Of a stretch of DNA of 6,528 nucleotides, positions 1-6,152 are shown in pieces. This DNA is from Bdellovibrionales bacterium. GTDB taxonomy: Bacteria > Bdellovibrionota > Bdellovibrionia > Bdellovibrionales > UBA1609. Below the pieces are notes generated by a model. The model saw nothing but the letters and a program-made list of their open reading frames with translations. It searched no databases and was not told the origin of the DNA. A program made the position numbers and the translations under genes. Position 1 is the first letter of the stretch. Each line of letters starts with the position of its first letter. The stretch covers positions 1 to 6,528 of the forward strand of contig JAGRAB010000242.1 of the NCBI GenBank assembly GCA_020435085.1, given 5' to 3'.

Positions 1-1
1 C

Positions 2-463
2 TATCTTGAAAAACACGATCCGTTAAGAAAGGCTCAGCGGCAGCAACGGCAGATTTTGAATTTATCTGTATCTCTTGAAAACAATAAGCTTCATCAAGTT
101 GATACGAGAACTCAAAATAAGCAAATTCATCTGAGAGAGACTTTTTTTCAAGACAATAAAATCAATCAAACGAATGAAGTTGTTCAAAGTAAAAAAAGCC
201 TTCCAAAGGAAAAGATTGTCGAGAGATCCACTCGGTTTAAGACGAGCCCTTTTCGTCAGCCCCTTTCCGCCAGCACAAAGCATCACGTGTGGCTCAGAGA
301 TCAGGGGCAATGTCGATTTCATCAAAATGGTCAGCGGTGTGAAAACAGAAAGTATCTGGAGGTGCATCATAAAAAACCAGTGGCCTTAGGGGGAGCGAAT
401 CAGCCAGAAAACCTTATGCTCCTCTGTCATGAGCATCATAAAACTGTGCATATGAGATTTTAG
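2..463 (+). CDS. HNH endonuclease, C-terminal part (5' end outside window)
   Basis: This is the C-terminal 153 residues of an HNH-family nuclease, predicted to cut DNA with a metal-bound beta-beta-alpha fold. The frame has no stop back to position 2 and encodes a charged linker (LEKHDPLRKAQRQQR) ahead of the first possible start, TTG at 56. That TTG has no good ribosome binding site, so the gene very probably begins upstream and the window cuts it. In the visible part, residues 1-90 are polar linker. The nuclease domain covers about 93-153: C104 and C113 are likely zinc ligands, EVHHKKP at 120-126 carries the first two catalytic-type histidines (H122, H123), N137 is the HNH asparagine, and LCHEHH at 141-146 ends the motif. 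All core residues are present, so it looks intact. Similar linker-plus-HNH proteins are, from memory, common in Bdellovibrio genomes. Substrate and biological role cannot be told from sequence. It is convergent with the helicase gene. Confidence 0.87.
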   Translation, partial: YLEKHDPLRKAQRQQRQILNLSVSLENNKLHQVDTRTQNKQIHLRETFFQDNKINQTNEVVQSKKSLPKEKIVERSTRFKTSPFRQPLSASTKHHVWLRDQGQCRFHQNGQRCENRKYLEVHHKKPVALGGANQPENLMLLCHEHHKTVHMRF

Positions 464-471
464 GAAATGCC

Positions 472-495
472 TTGGGGCTGTTAAAAAAGTCCCAA
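472..495 (+). terminator. Weak hairpin after the HNH gene
   Basis: Nine bases after the HNH stop codon, TTGGGGCT (472-479) can pair with AGTCCCAA (488-495): eight pairs including one G-T, around an 8-base A-rich loop. No T-run follows on either strand, so it is not a textbook intrinsic terminator. It may instead protect the 3' end of the HNH transcript or act with a termination factor. CCCAAA at 491-496 could alternatively pair with TTTGGG at 513-518, so the fold is uncertain. Confidence 0.25.
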
Positions 496-570
496 AATCA
501 AGGAAAATAAACTTTGGGCTTGGAGTTATTTTGTTTGATTCAGACAAAATCACAAGGAATCAAAATTTTT

Positions 571-699
571 ATTTTTAAGAGTTGGTGTTCTAACTTTATT
601 CAAAGTTCCAGCTTGCGTGATGCATTTTGCCGCAGGCAAAAGCTGGGAAGGGCAGGAAGCCCGTCTTTGAATAAAGTTAGAACACCAACTCTTAAAAAT
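571..699. repeat. 129-bp element with perfect 35-bp inverted arms
   Basis: Bases 571-605 are the exact reverse complement of 665-699, a perfect 35-bp inverted repeat; pairing stops at 570/700 outside and 606/664 inside. The 59-base centre has further structure: CCAGC (608-612) with GCTGG (642-646), TTTTGCC (625-631) with GGCAAAA (635-641) around a 3-base loop, and GGGC (650-653) with GCCC (659-662). The centre is richer in G+C than the AT-rich arms. The right arm ends one base before the helicase stop codon (700-702, minus strand). I see no obvious target-site duplication and no reading frame for a transposase. It could be a non-autonomous mobile element (MITE-like), a composite extragenic palindrome, or a very large bidirectional transcription stop between the two convergent genes. 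No clean T-run follows either arm, which argues against a classic terminator. Confidence 0.85.
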
Positions 700-1953
700 T
701 CAAGCTCTTGCTGATAGTTGCGTATAGAAGCGTTTGACTTTTTGGTCGACCTTCACTGAAGCAGGGCTCCATTGCAAGATATTCAACCCTTTTGAAGAAG
801 TACTTCTTGAGAGTGCCACATAGGCATGACCTGGCTCCCACAAACCACATAAATCCACATAAAGGTGACTCAGAGTTAACCCCTGTGCTTTATGAATTGT
901 GATGGCATAAGCGAGTGATACCGGAAAATTTGTGACGGCGGCAACAACTTGTCCATCGGCATCGAGCATTGAAAACGTTGTTTTTTCAATGATGATGTTT
1001 CTGCCATTTTCAAGCTCAATGCTCAATTCATTATTTTCAATACCACGCACATATCCCGTTGTCCCGTTCACCCAACGCCTCCGAGGATCATTGACCCTCA
1101 ACATGACGTAAGCTCCTTTTTTTAAAATAATTTTTTCAGGTAGTGGTGCTAATTTTTTTAATTTTTCTACTAAACTGGCCCGTCCAGAATAAAGCGACTC
1201 AAATTCAAATTCTTCACCTTTAATTTCTGATAAACGTCGTTCATTATAATTTTGTGTTTGATTGACTCGTGGAAACAGACGCGTGCCAAAAACGGTTTCT
1301 TCACCCTCGCTCACTTGTCGAGAATTCAAAAATGCAATTGTCGCATCGTCCAGCTCACCCATGCGAATGGCATTAAGGGCTTTGAGAAAAGTCGACTCAC
1401 CGGTTCGATGATTTTCTCTTAAATAAATTATTTCAAAGTTTGACTCGATCCAGGCCGGAGATTCAAAAGCCCATACGCGATTTTCACGCCAACGCGTGAC
1501 TGGTGGTAATTGAGCAAAATCTCCCACCATAATGACTTTTACTCCCCCCCAAGGTTCATGATTATCTCGGGCCAATTGGCAAATTTTTTCGGCTGTTGCC
1601 AAAGTTTCGGCGGAAAGCATGGAGACTTCATCAACAATAAAACCATCGATATTTTGAAGACGACGGACCACTCGACGATCCCCTAAGGCTCTTTGAATAG
1701 TGGCGTCGATGCCCCCTTCCATAATCCCTAGCCCAAAAAAACTATGAAACGTGCGTCCTCCCACTAAAACAGCCGCAGCTCCCGTACTCGCCAAGGTCGG
1801 AAATGTTTTTTCATCTAAATTTTTTCTCAATTGCCGAATGACATAAGACTTACCTGCCCCGGCCTCGCCCGTGAGAAAGACGTTCCCCGACCCACACAGC
1901 CGCTCTAGCGCGTAAGCTTGCTCACTTGATAATTGACTCTGCGTCTCCAACAT
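700..1953 (-). CDS. PIF1-like superfamily 1B DNA helicase
   Basis: An ATP-dependent DNA helicase of 417 residues in the PIF1/RecD-like branch of superfamily 1B, expected to move 5'-3' on single-stranded DNA in the cytoplasm. All expected motifs are visible in order: Walker A GEAGAGKS (29-36), motif Ia STGAAA (56-61), TFHSFFG (68-74), Walker B IVDEVSML (106-113), motif III GDFAQLPPV (144-152), LRENHR (178-183), motif V ITIHKAQGLTL (351-361) and motif VI YVALSRS (378-384). The NGTTGYVRGIE stretch (296-306) fits the small beta domain of the family. There is little beyond the helicase core, so it is a minimal version without an extra nuclease or DNA-binding domain. The ATG at 1953 is the only candidate: an in-frame stop lies 10 bases upstream (1963-1965) and the next Met is residue 78. 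The ribosome site is poor, with AGGA touching the start and GAG seven bases away. The gene is divergent from the rhodanese operon. Its natural substrate (replication fork, recombination or quadruplex DNA) is not shown. Confidence 0.93.
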   Translation of the reverse strand: MLETQSQLSSEQAYALERLCGSGNVFLTGEAGAGKSYVIRQLRKNLDEKTFPTLASTGAAAVLVGGRTFHSFFGLGIMEGGIDATIQRALGDRRVVRRLQNIDGFIVDEVSMLSAETLATAEKICQLARDNHEPWGGVKVIMVGDFAQLPPVTRWRENRVWAFESPAWIESNFEIIYLRENHRTGESTFLKALNAIRMGELDDATIAFLNSRQVSEGEETVFGTRLFPRVNQTQNYNERRLSEIKGEEFEFESLYSGRASLVEKLKKLAPLPEKIILKKGAYVMLRVNDPRRRWVNGTTGYVRGIENNELSIELENGRNIIIEKTTFSMLDADGQVVAAVTNFPVSLAYAITIHKAQGLTLSHLYVDLCGLWEPGHAYVALSRSTSSKGLNILQWSPASVKVDQKVKRFYTQLSARA

Positions 1954-1995
1954 TCCTAATCTCTATGCCTTCAAGAGGAAAGACCTTTATTTACT

Positions 1996-2024
1996 TCGAC
2001 TTTAGCGAAGAATTTGTCTACAAT
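1996..2024 (+). promoter_or_regulatory. Likely sigma70-type promoter of the rhodanese-nucleotidase operon
   Basis: TCGACT (1996-2001, four of six matches to the -35 consensus) and TACAAT (2019-2024, five of six matches to the -10) are separated by exactly 17 bases. A transcript would start near 2031, leaving a leader of about 40 bases before ATG 2070. This argues against any rhodanese start upstream of the promoter. A short inverted repeat, CTTCG (1994-1998) and CGAAG (2006-2010), overlaps the -35 and spacer and could be an operator, though 5-bp arms are easily due to chance. Confidence 0.5.
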
Positions 2025-2056
2025 ATTTCTCTTAATTGGTCAAAAAACTCTAACAT

Positions 2057-2060
2057 GGGG
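2057..2060 (+). promoter_or_regulatory. Ribosome binding site favouring start at 2070
   Basis: GGGG lies nine bases before ATG 2070, an acceptable Shine-Dalgarno-like distance. The in-frame ATG at 2055 overlaps this G-run and has only A/T/C-rich sequence before it. The in-frame ATG at 1926 lies inside the divergent helicase gene and upstream of the promoter. The site therefore supports 2070 as the rhodanese start. Confidence 0.5.
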
Positions 2061-2069
2061 CTTTTAAAA

Positions 2070-2438
2070 ATGGATCAAAAAATTGAATTCAAAACAAAAA
2101 TAAAAAATCCAAATTTTCCAGCAGTCACAGACATTTCACCAGAGGATGTTGTGAGTCATAAGACCAAAGTGAGATTAATCGACGTTCGACGACCTGATGA
2201 GTATGAAGGAGAACTCGGCCACATCCCTGGAGCTGAACTTTTAACACTTGACTATTTACCTCAAAAAATTTCAGAGCTTCCAAAAGATGAAACTATTGTT
2301 TTTATCTGCCGCAGCGGTCAACGCTCAGGCCAAGCCACAGCATTTGCTCTCGAAAATGGCTTTAAAGATGTCTACAATATGAAGGGTGGTATGCTCTTGT
2401 GGAATGAACTTAATTTAGAAACAGAAGGAAAGTCATAA
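2070..2438 (+). CDS. Single-domain rhodanese-like sulfurtransferase
   Basis: A 122-residue protein that is essentially one rhodanese domain, of the kind that carries sulfane sulfur as a persulfide on an active-site cysteine (typically thiosulfate to cyanide or to a protein acceptor). Visible motifs are LIDVRRPDEYEGELGHIPGA (36-55), which holds the conserved substrate-loop Asp/Arg and the HIPGA turn, the active-site loop CRSGQRSG (80-87) with catalytic C80, and the C-terminal MKGGMLLW signature (104-111). The six-residue loop size fits sulfur rather than arsenate/phosphate chemistry. There is no signal peptide with the chosen start, so it is probably cytoplasmic. The frame stays open to an ATG at 1926, but that start is rejected because it overlaps the helicase gene and precedes the promoter; ATG 2055 would add five residues and cannot be fully excluded. 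It sits four bases before the nucleotidase gene, in one operon. The sulfur acceptor is unknown. Confidence 0.9.
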   Translation: MDQKIEFKTKIKNPNFPAVTDISPEDVVSHKTKVRLIDVRRPDEYEGELGHIPGAELLTLDYLPQKISELPKDETIVFICRSGQRSGQATAFALENGFKDVYNMKGGMLLWNELNLETEGKS

Positions 2439-2442
2439 TTCA

Positions 2443-3840
2443 ATGGTTTTTGTCAATCGCACGCTCAATTTAAAAAAGATTAACTACATCGGGTTTGATA
2501 TGGATCATACCTTGATCCGATATAACAGCGATCACTTTGAAAGTCTCGCCCATTCAGTCATGCTTGAAAAACTAGTTTCAGATAAAGATTATCCTAAATC
2601 TATCTTAAATTTGAAATTTGATTTTGATCGCGCCATCCGAGGACTTGTTATTGATAGAAAATTGGGAAATGTTCTTAAGCTCAGCCGACACTCTGCGATC
2701 CGAACCAGCTATCATGGCTTGAATGCATTAGATTATAAAACCCAACGCCGACTTTATAAAAGTACTTATATTGATCTCAGTGACCCTTCTTACGACACGA
2801 TTGATACAACATTTTCCATTGCTTATGCTGGGTTATTTATGCAGCTGGTGGACTTGAAAGAATCCTCGGAGAAAGGCCTCCCTGATTTTCAAATTATTGC
2901 TGAAGATCTCAATTACGTTCTTGATCGCGGCCACCGAGATGGAAGCATCAAATCTGTTGTCGAAAATAAAATCTCTGACTTTGTTATCAAAGATCCAGAC
3001 TGTGTGCAGGGACTTGAAAAATTTGTCAAACATCATAAAAAATTATTTGTTATAACCAATTCTGATTTTCACTATACAAAAATGCTTCTCGATCATGCGA
3101 TCAATCCATTTTTGAAAAATCACTCACATTGGAGCGAACTCTTTGAATTTACAATTACATCCGCTCAAAAGCCGGCCTTCTTCACAGAAAAAAGAAGCTT
3201 CTTAAAGGTCAACCCTGAAGACGGTTCTATGACTAATTTAACCTCTAAAATTACTCCAGGAATTTATCAAGGCGGATGTGCAACGACCTTCACAAATGAC
3301 CTTGAGCTCAGTCCCGATGAAATTTTATATATTGGTGACCATATTTACGGCGATATTGTCCGCTTGAAAAAGGACTGTGCCTGGAGAACTGCTCTTGTTG
3401 TTGAAGAGCTTGAAGCTGAAGTTCAAAAGCTCAGAGAAACACAAAAAGTAACTGATGAAATCGATATTTTAATGGAGAAGAAAATTCCTTTAGAAACTAA
3501 AATCGATGCTTTGATATCTGAAAATATTGAGACCGGTACAAAAAAGAATGAAAAGAAAATTGATGATCTCATTCATAAAATTAATGACATCGACAAAAAC
3601 ATTAGCCCTCTCATTAAAAAACGCCAAAGTGTGTTTAACCCTCTTTGGGGTGAGGTGATGCGAGTAGGTATTGAAGAAAGTTATTTTGCTTATCAAGTAG
3701 AACGGTTTGCCTGTGTTTATATGTCACGACTTTCTGAGCTTTTAGCCCTTTCTCCACGAACTTATTTTCGCTCAATGAAAAAGCCTTTGGCTCACGATAT
3801 CCAAAAAATTACACCGGCCGTCGACTCTTCTTCGTTTTAA
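2443..3840 (+). CDS. HAD-superfamily 5'-nucleotidase, cN-II (purine 5'-nucleotidase) type
   Basis: A 465-residue cytosolic-type 5'-nucleotidase, expected to remove phosphate from purine nucleoside monophosphates such as IMP or GMP using Mg2+. HAD motifs are complete: FDMDHTL (18-24) with nucleophile D19 and acid/base D21; VITNSD (203-208) with T205; the lysine motif AQKP (K243); and ILYIGDHIYGDIVR (294-307) with metal-binding D299 and D304. The GDHIYGD form and the length are typical of the cN-II family (known from eukaryotes and some bacteria, including Legionella) rather than of short bacterial HAD phosphatases. Residues about 318-395 are rich in Glu and Lys and probably form long helices or a coiled coil, in the region where the family has its helical tail. 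The ATG at 2443 follows the rhodanese stop by four bases; AAGGA at 2425-2429 inside the rhodanese gene is a somewhat distant ribosome site. Exact substrate preference cannot be read from the sequence. Confidence 0.9.
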   Translation: MVFVNRTLNLKKINYIGFDMDHTLIRYNSDHFESLAHSVMLEKLVSDKDYPKSILNLKFDFDRAIRGLVIDRKLGNVLKLSRHSAIRTSYHGLNALDYKTQRRLYKSTYIDLSDPSYDTIDTTFSIAYAGLFMQLVDLKESSEKGLPDFQIIAEDLNYVLDRGHRDGSIKSVVENKISDFVIKDPDCVQGLEKFVKHHKKLFVITNSDFHYTKMLLDHAINPFLKNHSHWSELFEFTITSAQKPAFFTEKRSFLKVNPEDGSMTNLTSKITPGIYQGGCATTFTNDLELSPDEILYIGDHIYGDIVRLKKDCAWRTALVVEELEAEVQKLRETQKVTDEIDILMEKKIPLETKIDALISENIETGTKKNEKKIDDLIHKINDIDKNISPLIKKRQSVFNPLWGEVMRVGIEESYFAYQVERFACVYMSRLSELLALSPRTYFRSMKKPLAHDIQKITPAVDSSSF

Positions 3841-3891
3841 AAGAACTTGAAGTCACATCTAGGTGAATTTTCTATTAACTACGAATTCCAA

Positions 3892-3920
3892 TTGACCAGT
3901 TATTAAGCAGTTGATAGCGA
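3892..3920 (+). promoter_or_regulatory. Possible promoter ahead of the transglutaminase gene
   Basis: The 113-base spacer 3841-3953 contains TTGACC (3892-3897), five of six matches to a -35 box. At 17 bases distance there is only a poor -10 (TAGCGA, 3915-3920); the better box GATAAT (3919-3924) is 21 bases away. Two imperfect direct repeats, CAGTTATTA and CAGTTGATA, start 12 bases apart within the same stretch (3898 and 3910) and might be a regulator site. No convincing intrinsic terminator for the nucleotidase gene is visible in the spacer, so read-through from the upstream operon is also possible. Confidence 0.28.
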
Positions 3921-3941
3921 TAATCTTCACATTCTTATACC

Positions 3942-3952
3942 GGGGGGAAGAG
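3942..3952 (+). promoter_or_regulatory. Purine-rich ribosome binding site deciding a TTG start
   Basis: A run of six G followed by AAGAG lies directly upstream of TTG 3954. In this frame the stop TAA at 3921-3923 precedes it, and no ATG or GTG occurs between that stop and 3954. The protein starting at this TTG begins straight into a signal peptide. Together these make TTG the start despite being a rare start codon. Confidence 0.6.
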
Positions 3953-3953
3953 A

Positions 3954-5450
3954 TTGTTTGCTCATCTTATTTTGACTTTCACATGTCTTTCATTCAGCGC
4001 ATCTATTTTTGCCGATTGGAATCAAGTTCAAAAAGATCTTTTTGAGTTCTCTAAAAGTCCGATGGAATATTCAAAAAAAATACCGAGAAAATCTTTTCAC
4101 TCTTCAAAATTTTCAGATCAAGCAATAGCTCGTAATTTTGTTGATATTAAAATAAAGGAACGCGAAGCTTGTCAGCAAAACACCACTCTTTCACAAAATA
4201 TTCAGCCCTATGCCGCCCCAAAACCCAATGACTCTATTGAGTTTTTCTTACAAAAAAAACTTCTGACAAAAAATATTTTTGAGCTCGACAAAATGAATAT
4301 TCACTCGGCGCAATTGGAATCAACTCCATGGTCTGGGGATTACTGGCCTATTGCAAGTGGCACCTTAGGAGCACGTCCTTTTGATACTGAATTTATGGGC
4401 TTTGAAGGTTGGAAGGAGCGTTTTGATTATTTTTTAGAAAACCCTCTGCATAAAATTCTCAATCGTCCAGATGCAGATTTAGTAAAACAGTTGAGTGCTT
4501 CTGAAAAATTTGAATTATTTGTCAATGACCAAAATTCATTTCTTACCCAACGTATGTGGCTTGAAGGGAAAACCTATTATGATAAAACGGGTTCCGTTGA
4601 AGACTGGATGGGCATTTGTCATGGCTGGGCTCCCGCTTCTTATATGACTCCTGTCCCTAAACATGCCATTGAAATTCAAAGTCCCGATGGGCGATTTAAA
4701 ACAAAAATTCTTCCTGATGAACTCAAAGGCCTTATCAGCTATTTATGGGCTAAAAATCCTTATCAGCGCGTTCACATTGGAGGACGTTGTACAGAGAAAG
4801 AACCTAAAGAAAATGAAGAGGGACGAGTCATTCATGATGATTGCTTTGATACAAACCCTGCCACCTGGCATTTGGCTATCCTTCATAGAATTGGACTTGA
4901 AAAGAAAAGCTTTGTGATGGATGCCACCTACGACTATGAGGTGTGGAATCAACCTGTTGTTGGATATGAATTGAAATATTTTAATCCCAACTCCTATAAA
5001 ATGACAGATCGAATAGATGACGCCATTATTTCTTATCATGATTTTAAAAAAGACCCTTATCGGTTTTTTCGTTCTAAAGAGATTAAAAAAATTATTGGTG
5101 TGGCTATGAGAGTTGGCTATGTTGTTGAGCAATCTGTTCGCGATCATGAGATTGAACCCCCTGATTATAACGAAGTTATATGGACCGATTATCAATATGA
5201 TTTAGAACTTGATGCCGATGGAAATATTCTTGGCGGCGAATGGTATAACAACTTTCATCCTGATTTTTTATGGACACCTGTTGACGGTGCTATTCCCCAC
5301 TCTCCCTATGACAATATGATTGATGTTCACGCATGGAGTGGCCAAGGTCCAATACCGGAGGCCTGGATTCCTCCCGCAGTTTCAAGCCATTATTATAATG
5401 GGCAACTCTTAACACCTATTATATACAAACTCATTGAACTCTCTCAGTGA
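3954..5450 (+). CDS. Secreted transglutaminase of the GP42/elicitor family (TGase_elicitor) with Pep-13-like motif
   Basis: A 498-residue predicted exported enzyme that would cross-link protein glutamine to lysine side chains. Residues 1-20 form a hydrophobic signal peptide with likely cleavage after SIFA (20|21); the n-region (MFAH) lacks Lys or Arg. The papain-like core shows MGICHGWAPASY (219-230), where C222 is the probable nucleophile, followed by CFDTNPATWHLAI (297-309) with H306 a possible partner. C279 and C297 could form a disulfide. VWNQPVVGYEL (330-340) matches the core of Pep-13 (VWNQPVRGFKVYE), the peptide of Phytophthora GP42 that is essential for its transglutaminase and elicitor activity. 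ELDADGNILGGEWY (418-431) and HPDFLW (435-440) fit the conserved C-terminal part; the acidic residues could bind Ca2+, since GP42 is Ca2+-dependent. The start is the TTG after a strong ribosome site. The 3' end overlaps the convergent gene by seven bases. Family assignment is firm; the target in this organism (prey wall proteins, own envelope, host) is inference. Confidence 0.88.
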   Translation: MFAHLILTFTCLSFSASIFADWNQVQKDLFEFSKSPMEYSKKIPRKSFHSSKFSDQAIARNFVDIKIKEREACQQNTTLSQNIQPYAAPKPNDSIEFFLQKKLLTKNIFELDKMNIHSAQLESTPWSGDYWPIASGTLGARPFDTEFMGFEGWKERFDYFLENPLHKILNRPDADLVKQLSASEKFELFVNDQNSFLTQRMWLEGKTYYDKTGSVEDWMGICHGWAPASYMTPVPKHAIEIQSPDGRFKTKILPDELKGLISYLWAKNPYQRVHIGGRCTEKEPKENEEGRVIHDDCFDTNPATWHLAILHRIGLEKKSFVMDATYDYEVWNQPVVGYELKYFNPNSYKMTDRIDDAIISYHDFKKDPYRFFRSKEIKKIIGVAMRVGYVVEQSVRDHEIEPPDYNEVIWTDYQYDLELDADGNILGGEWYNNFHPDFLWTPVDGAIPHSPYDNMIDVHAWSGQGPIPEAWIPPAVSSHYYNGQLLTPIIYKLIELSQ

Positions 5451-5453
5451 GAG
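5441..5453. repeat. Short palindrome holding both convergent stop codons
   Basis: CTCTCA-G-TGAGAG is symmetric around 5447. The plus-strand stop TGA (5448-5450) of the transglutaminase and the minus-strand stop TGA (5444-5446 read in reverse) of the next gene occupy mirror positions. The two genes overlap tail to tail by seven bases, leaving no room for a terminator between them, so their transcripts probably overlap. Without a loop this is a DNA symmetry rather than an RNA hairpin. Confidence 0.6.
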
Positions 5454-6145
5454 CCTTGGTACCAAAAGGCGACATAATCAGCAATACCATATCGATAAAG
5501 AGCAATATAGTTTTTATTTGTATCAAGCTTTTTTCGAAATTGAGATCTTGTCACCTGTTCCGCCAAACAATCTAACTGTTGTAGCATAGATGCAGAGTTA
5601 ATGTCTTCACAAGAAAGTGATTGTTGACTTAGTTGCTTCTTAGACGCAAAAAACTTATGTAAAGTGATGGCATAAGTTCTTTGTTTTCGTGATTCAAAAG
5701 ATTTTATTAATCCATTTTTATTAATATGTGTCACTTCGGTGGTTGGTAAATATAAAAATGTTTTCTCGTTCGTCTGTGGTACCCAGTTTTGAAATGCCTC
5801 TAAACTTGTTACTTCAGTTGGAATTATCGATGCCTCTTGAAAAAGACTCATTCCAGGAATTGTCAAAATTTTATGAAACTTTGCTCCATCATTCTGAGCA
5901 CCAAGAATAAACCCTTGCCAAAAATTTTGATAATCGGGAATCATTGGTAAACTGCCAGCTGCTAGAGTAGGAACACTTCGAACATCTTGACGAAGACGCC
6001 GATAAACAAGAACCCCCGCCTCTTTAAGATTTTTAACTTCTGTTGGATTTATCAGTGGCTGTGGTCGCGGCTTCATACCAAACTTGAAGGCAAAAAAAAG
6101 TGTCAAAACAATAACTGCTGTTGCAGCCGTAAATACCCATTTCAT
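5444..6145 (-). CDS. Unrecognised membrane-anchored protein, probably periplasmic
   Basis: I do not recognise this 233-residue protein. It begins MKWV followed by a hydrophobic helix to about residue 20, then KFGMKPRPQP, which looks like a signal anchor with the rest (about 30-233) outside the inner membrane; cleavage as a signal peptide is also possible. The body has no enzyme motif I can name. Noticeable features are a basic patch YRRLRQDVR (48-56), aromatic-rich stretches (DYQNFWQGF, 71-79; YRYGIADYVAFWYQG, 217-231), and only two cysteines, C179 and C193, which could form a disulfide in the periplasm. The ATG at 6145 is seven bases after the stop of the upstream gene, so the two form an operon; AAGG lies 13 bases before the start, a weak ribosome site. 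It converges on the transglutaminase gene. It is a real gene by length, start context and operon position; function is unknown. Confidence 0.75.
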   Translation of the reverse strand: MKWVFTAATAVIVLTLFFAFKFGMKPRPQPLINPTEVKNLKEAGVLVYRRLRQDVRSVPTLAAGSLPMIPDYQNFWQGFILGAQNDGAKFHKILTIPGMSLFQEASIIPTEVTSLEAFQNWVPQTNEKTFLYLPTTEVTHINKNGLIKSFESRKQRTYAITLHKFFASKKQLSQQSLSCEDINSASMLQQLDCLAEQVTRSQFRKKLDTNKNYIALYRYGIADYVAFWYQGSH

Positions 6146-6152
6146 CGAAATT

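Noticed and set aside
491..518. Second hairpin CCCAAA/TTTGGG, mutually exclusive with the one at 472-495, resembling an attenuator
   Set aside because: Only six pairs around a 16-base loop, in AT-rich sequence after a stop codon, with no leader peptide or T-run; probably chance.
571..699. CRISPR repeat or attachment site
   Set aside because: There is one inverted pair, not regularly spaced direct repeats, and no integrase or Cas gene nearby.
514..714. 66-codon plus-strand frame
   Set aside because: It runs straight through the inverted repeat and into the helicase 3' end, has no convincing ribosome site, and its translation looks like read-through of structured DNA.
1926..2069. N-terminal extension of the rhodanese to ATG 1926
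   Set aside because: It overlaps the divergent helicase start, precedes the likely promoter, and the added residues do not resemble part of a rhodanese domain.
4743..5195. 150-codon minus-strand frame inside the transglutaminase gene
   Set aside because: It is antisense to a well-conserved coding region, and its Ile/Asn/Phe-rich composition is what the reverse of AT-rich coding sequence gives.
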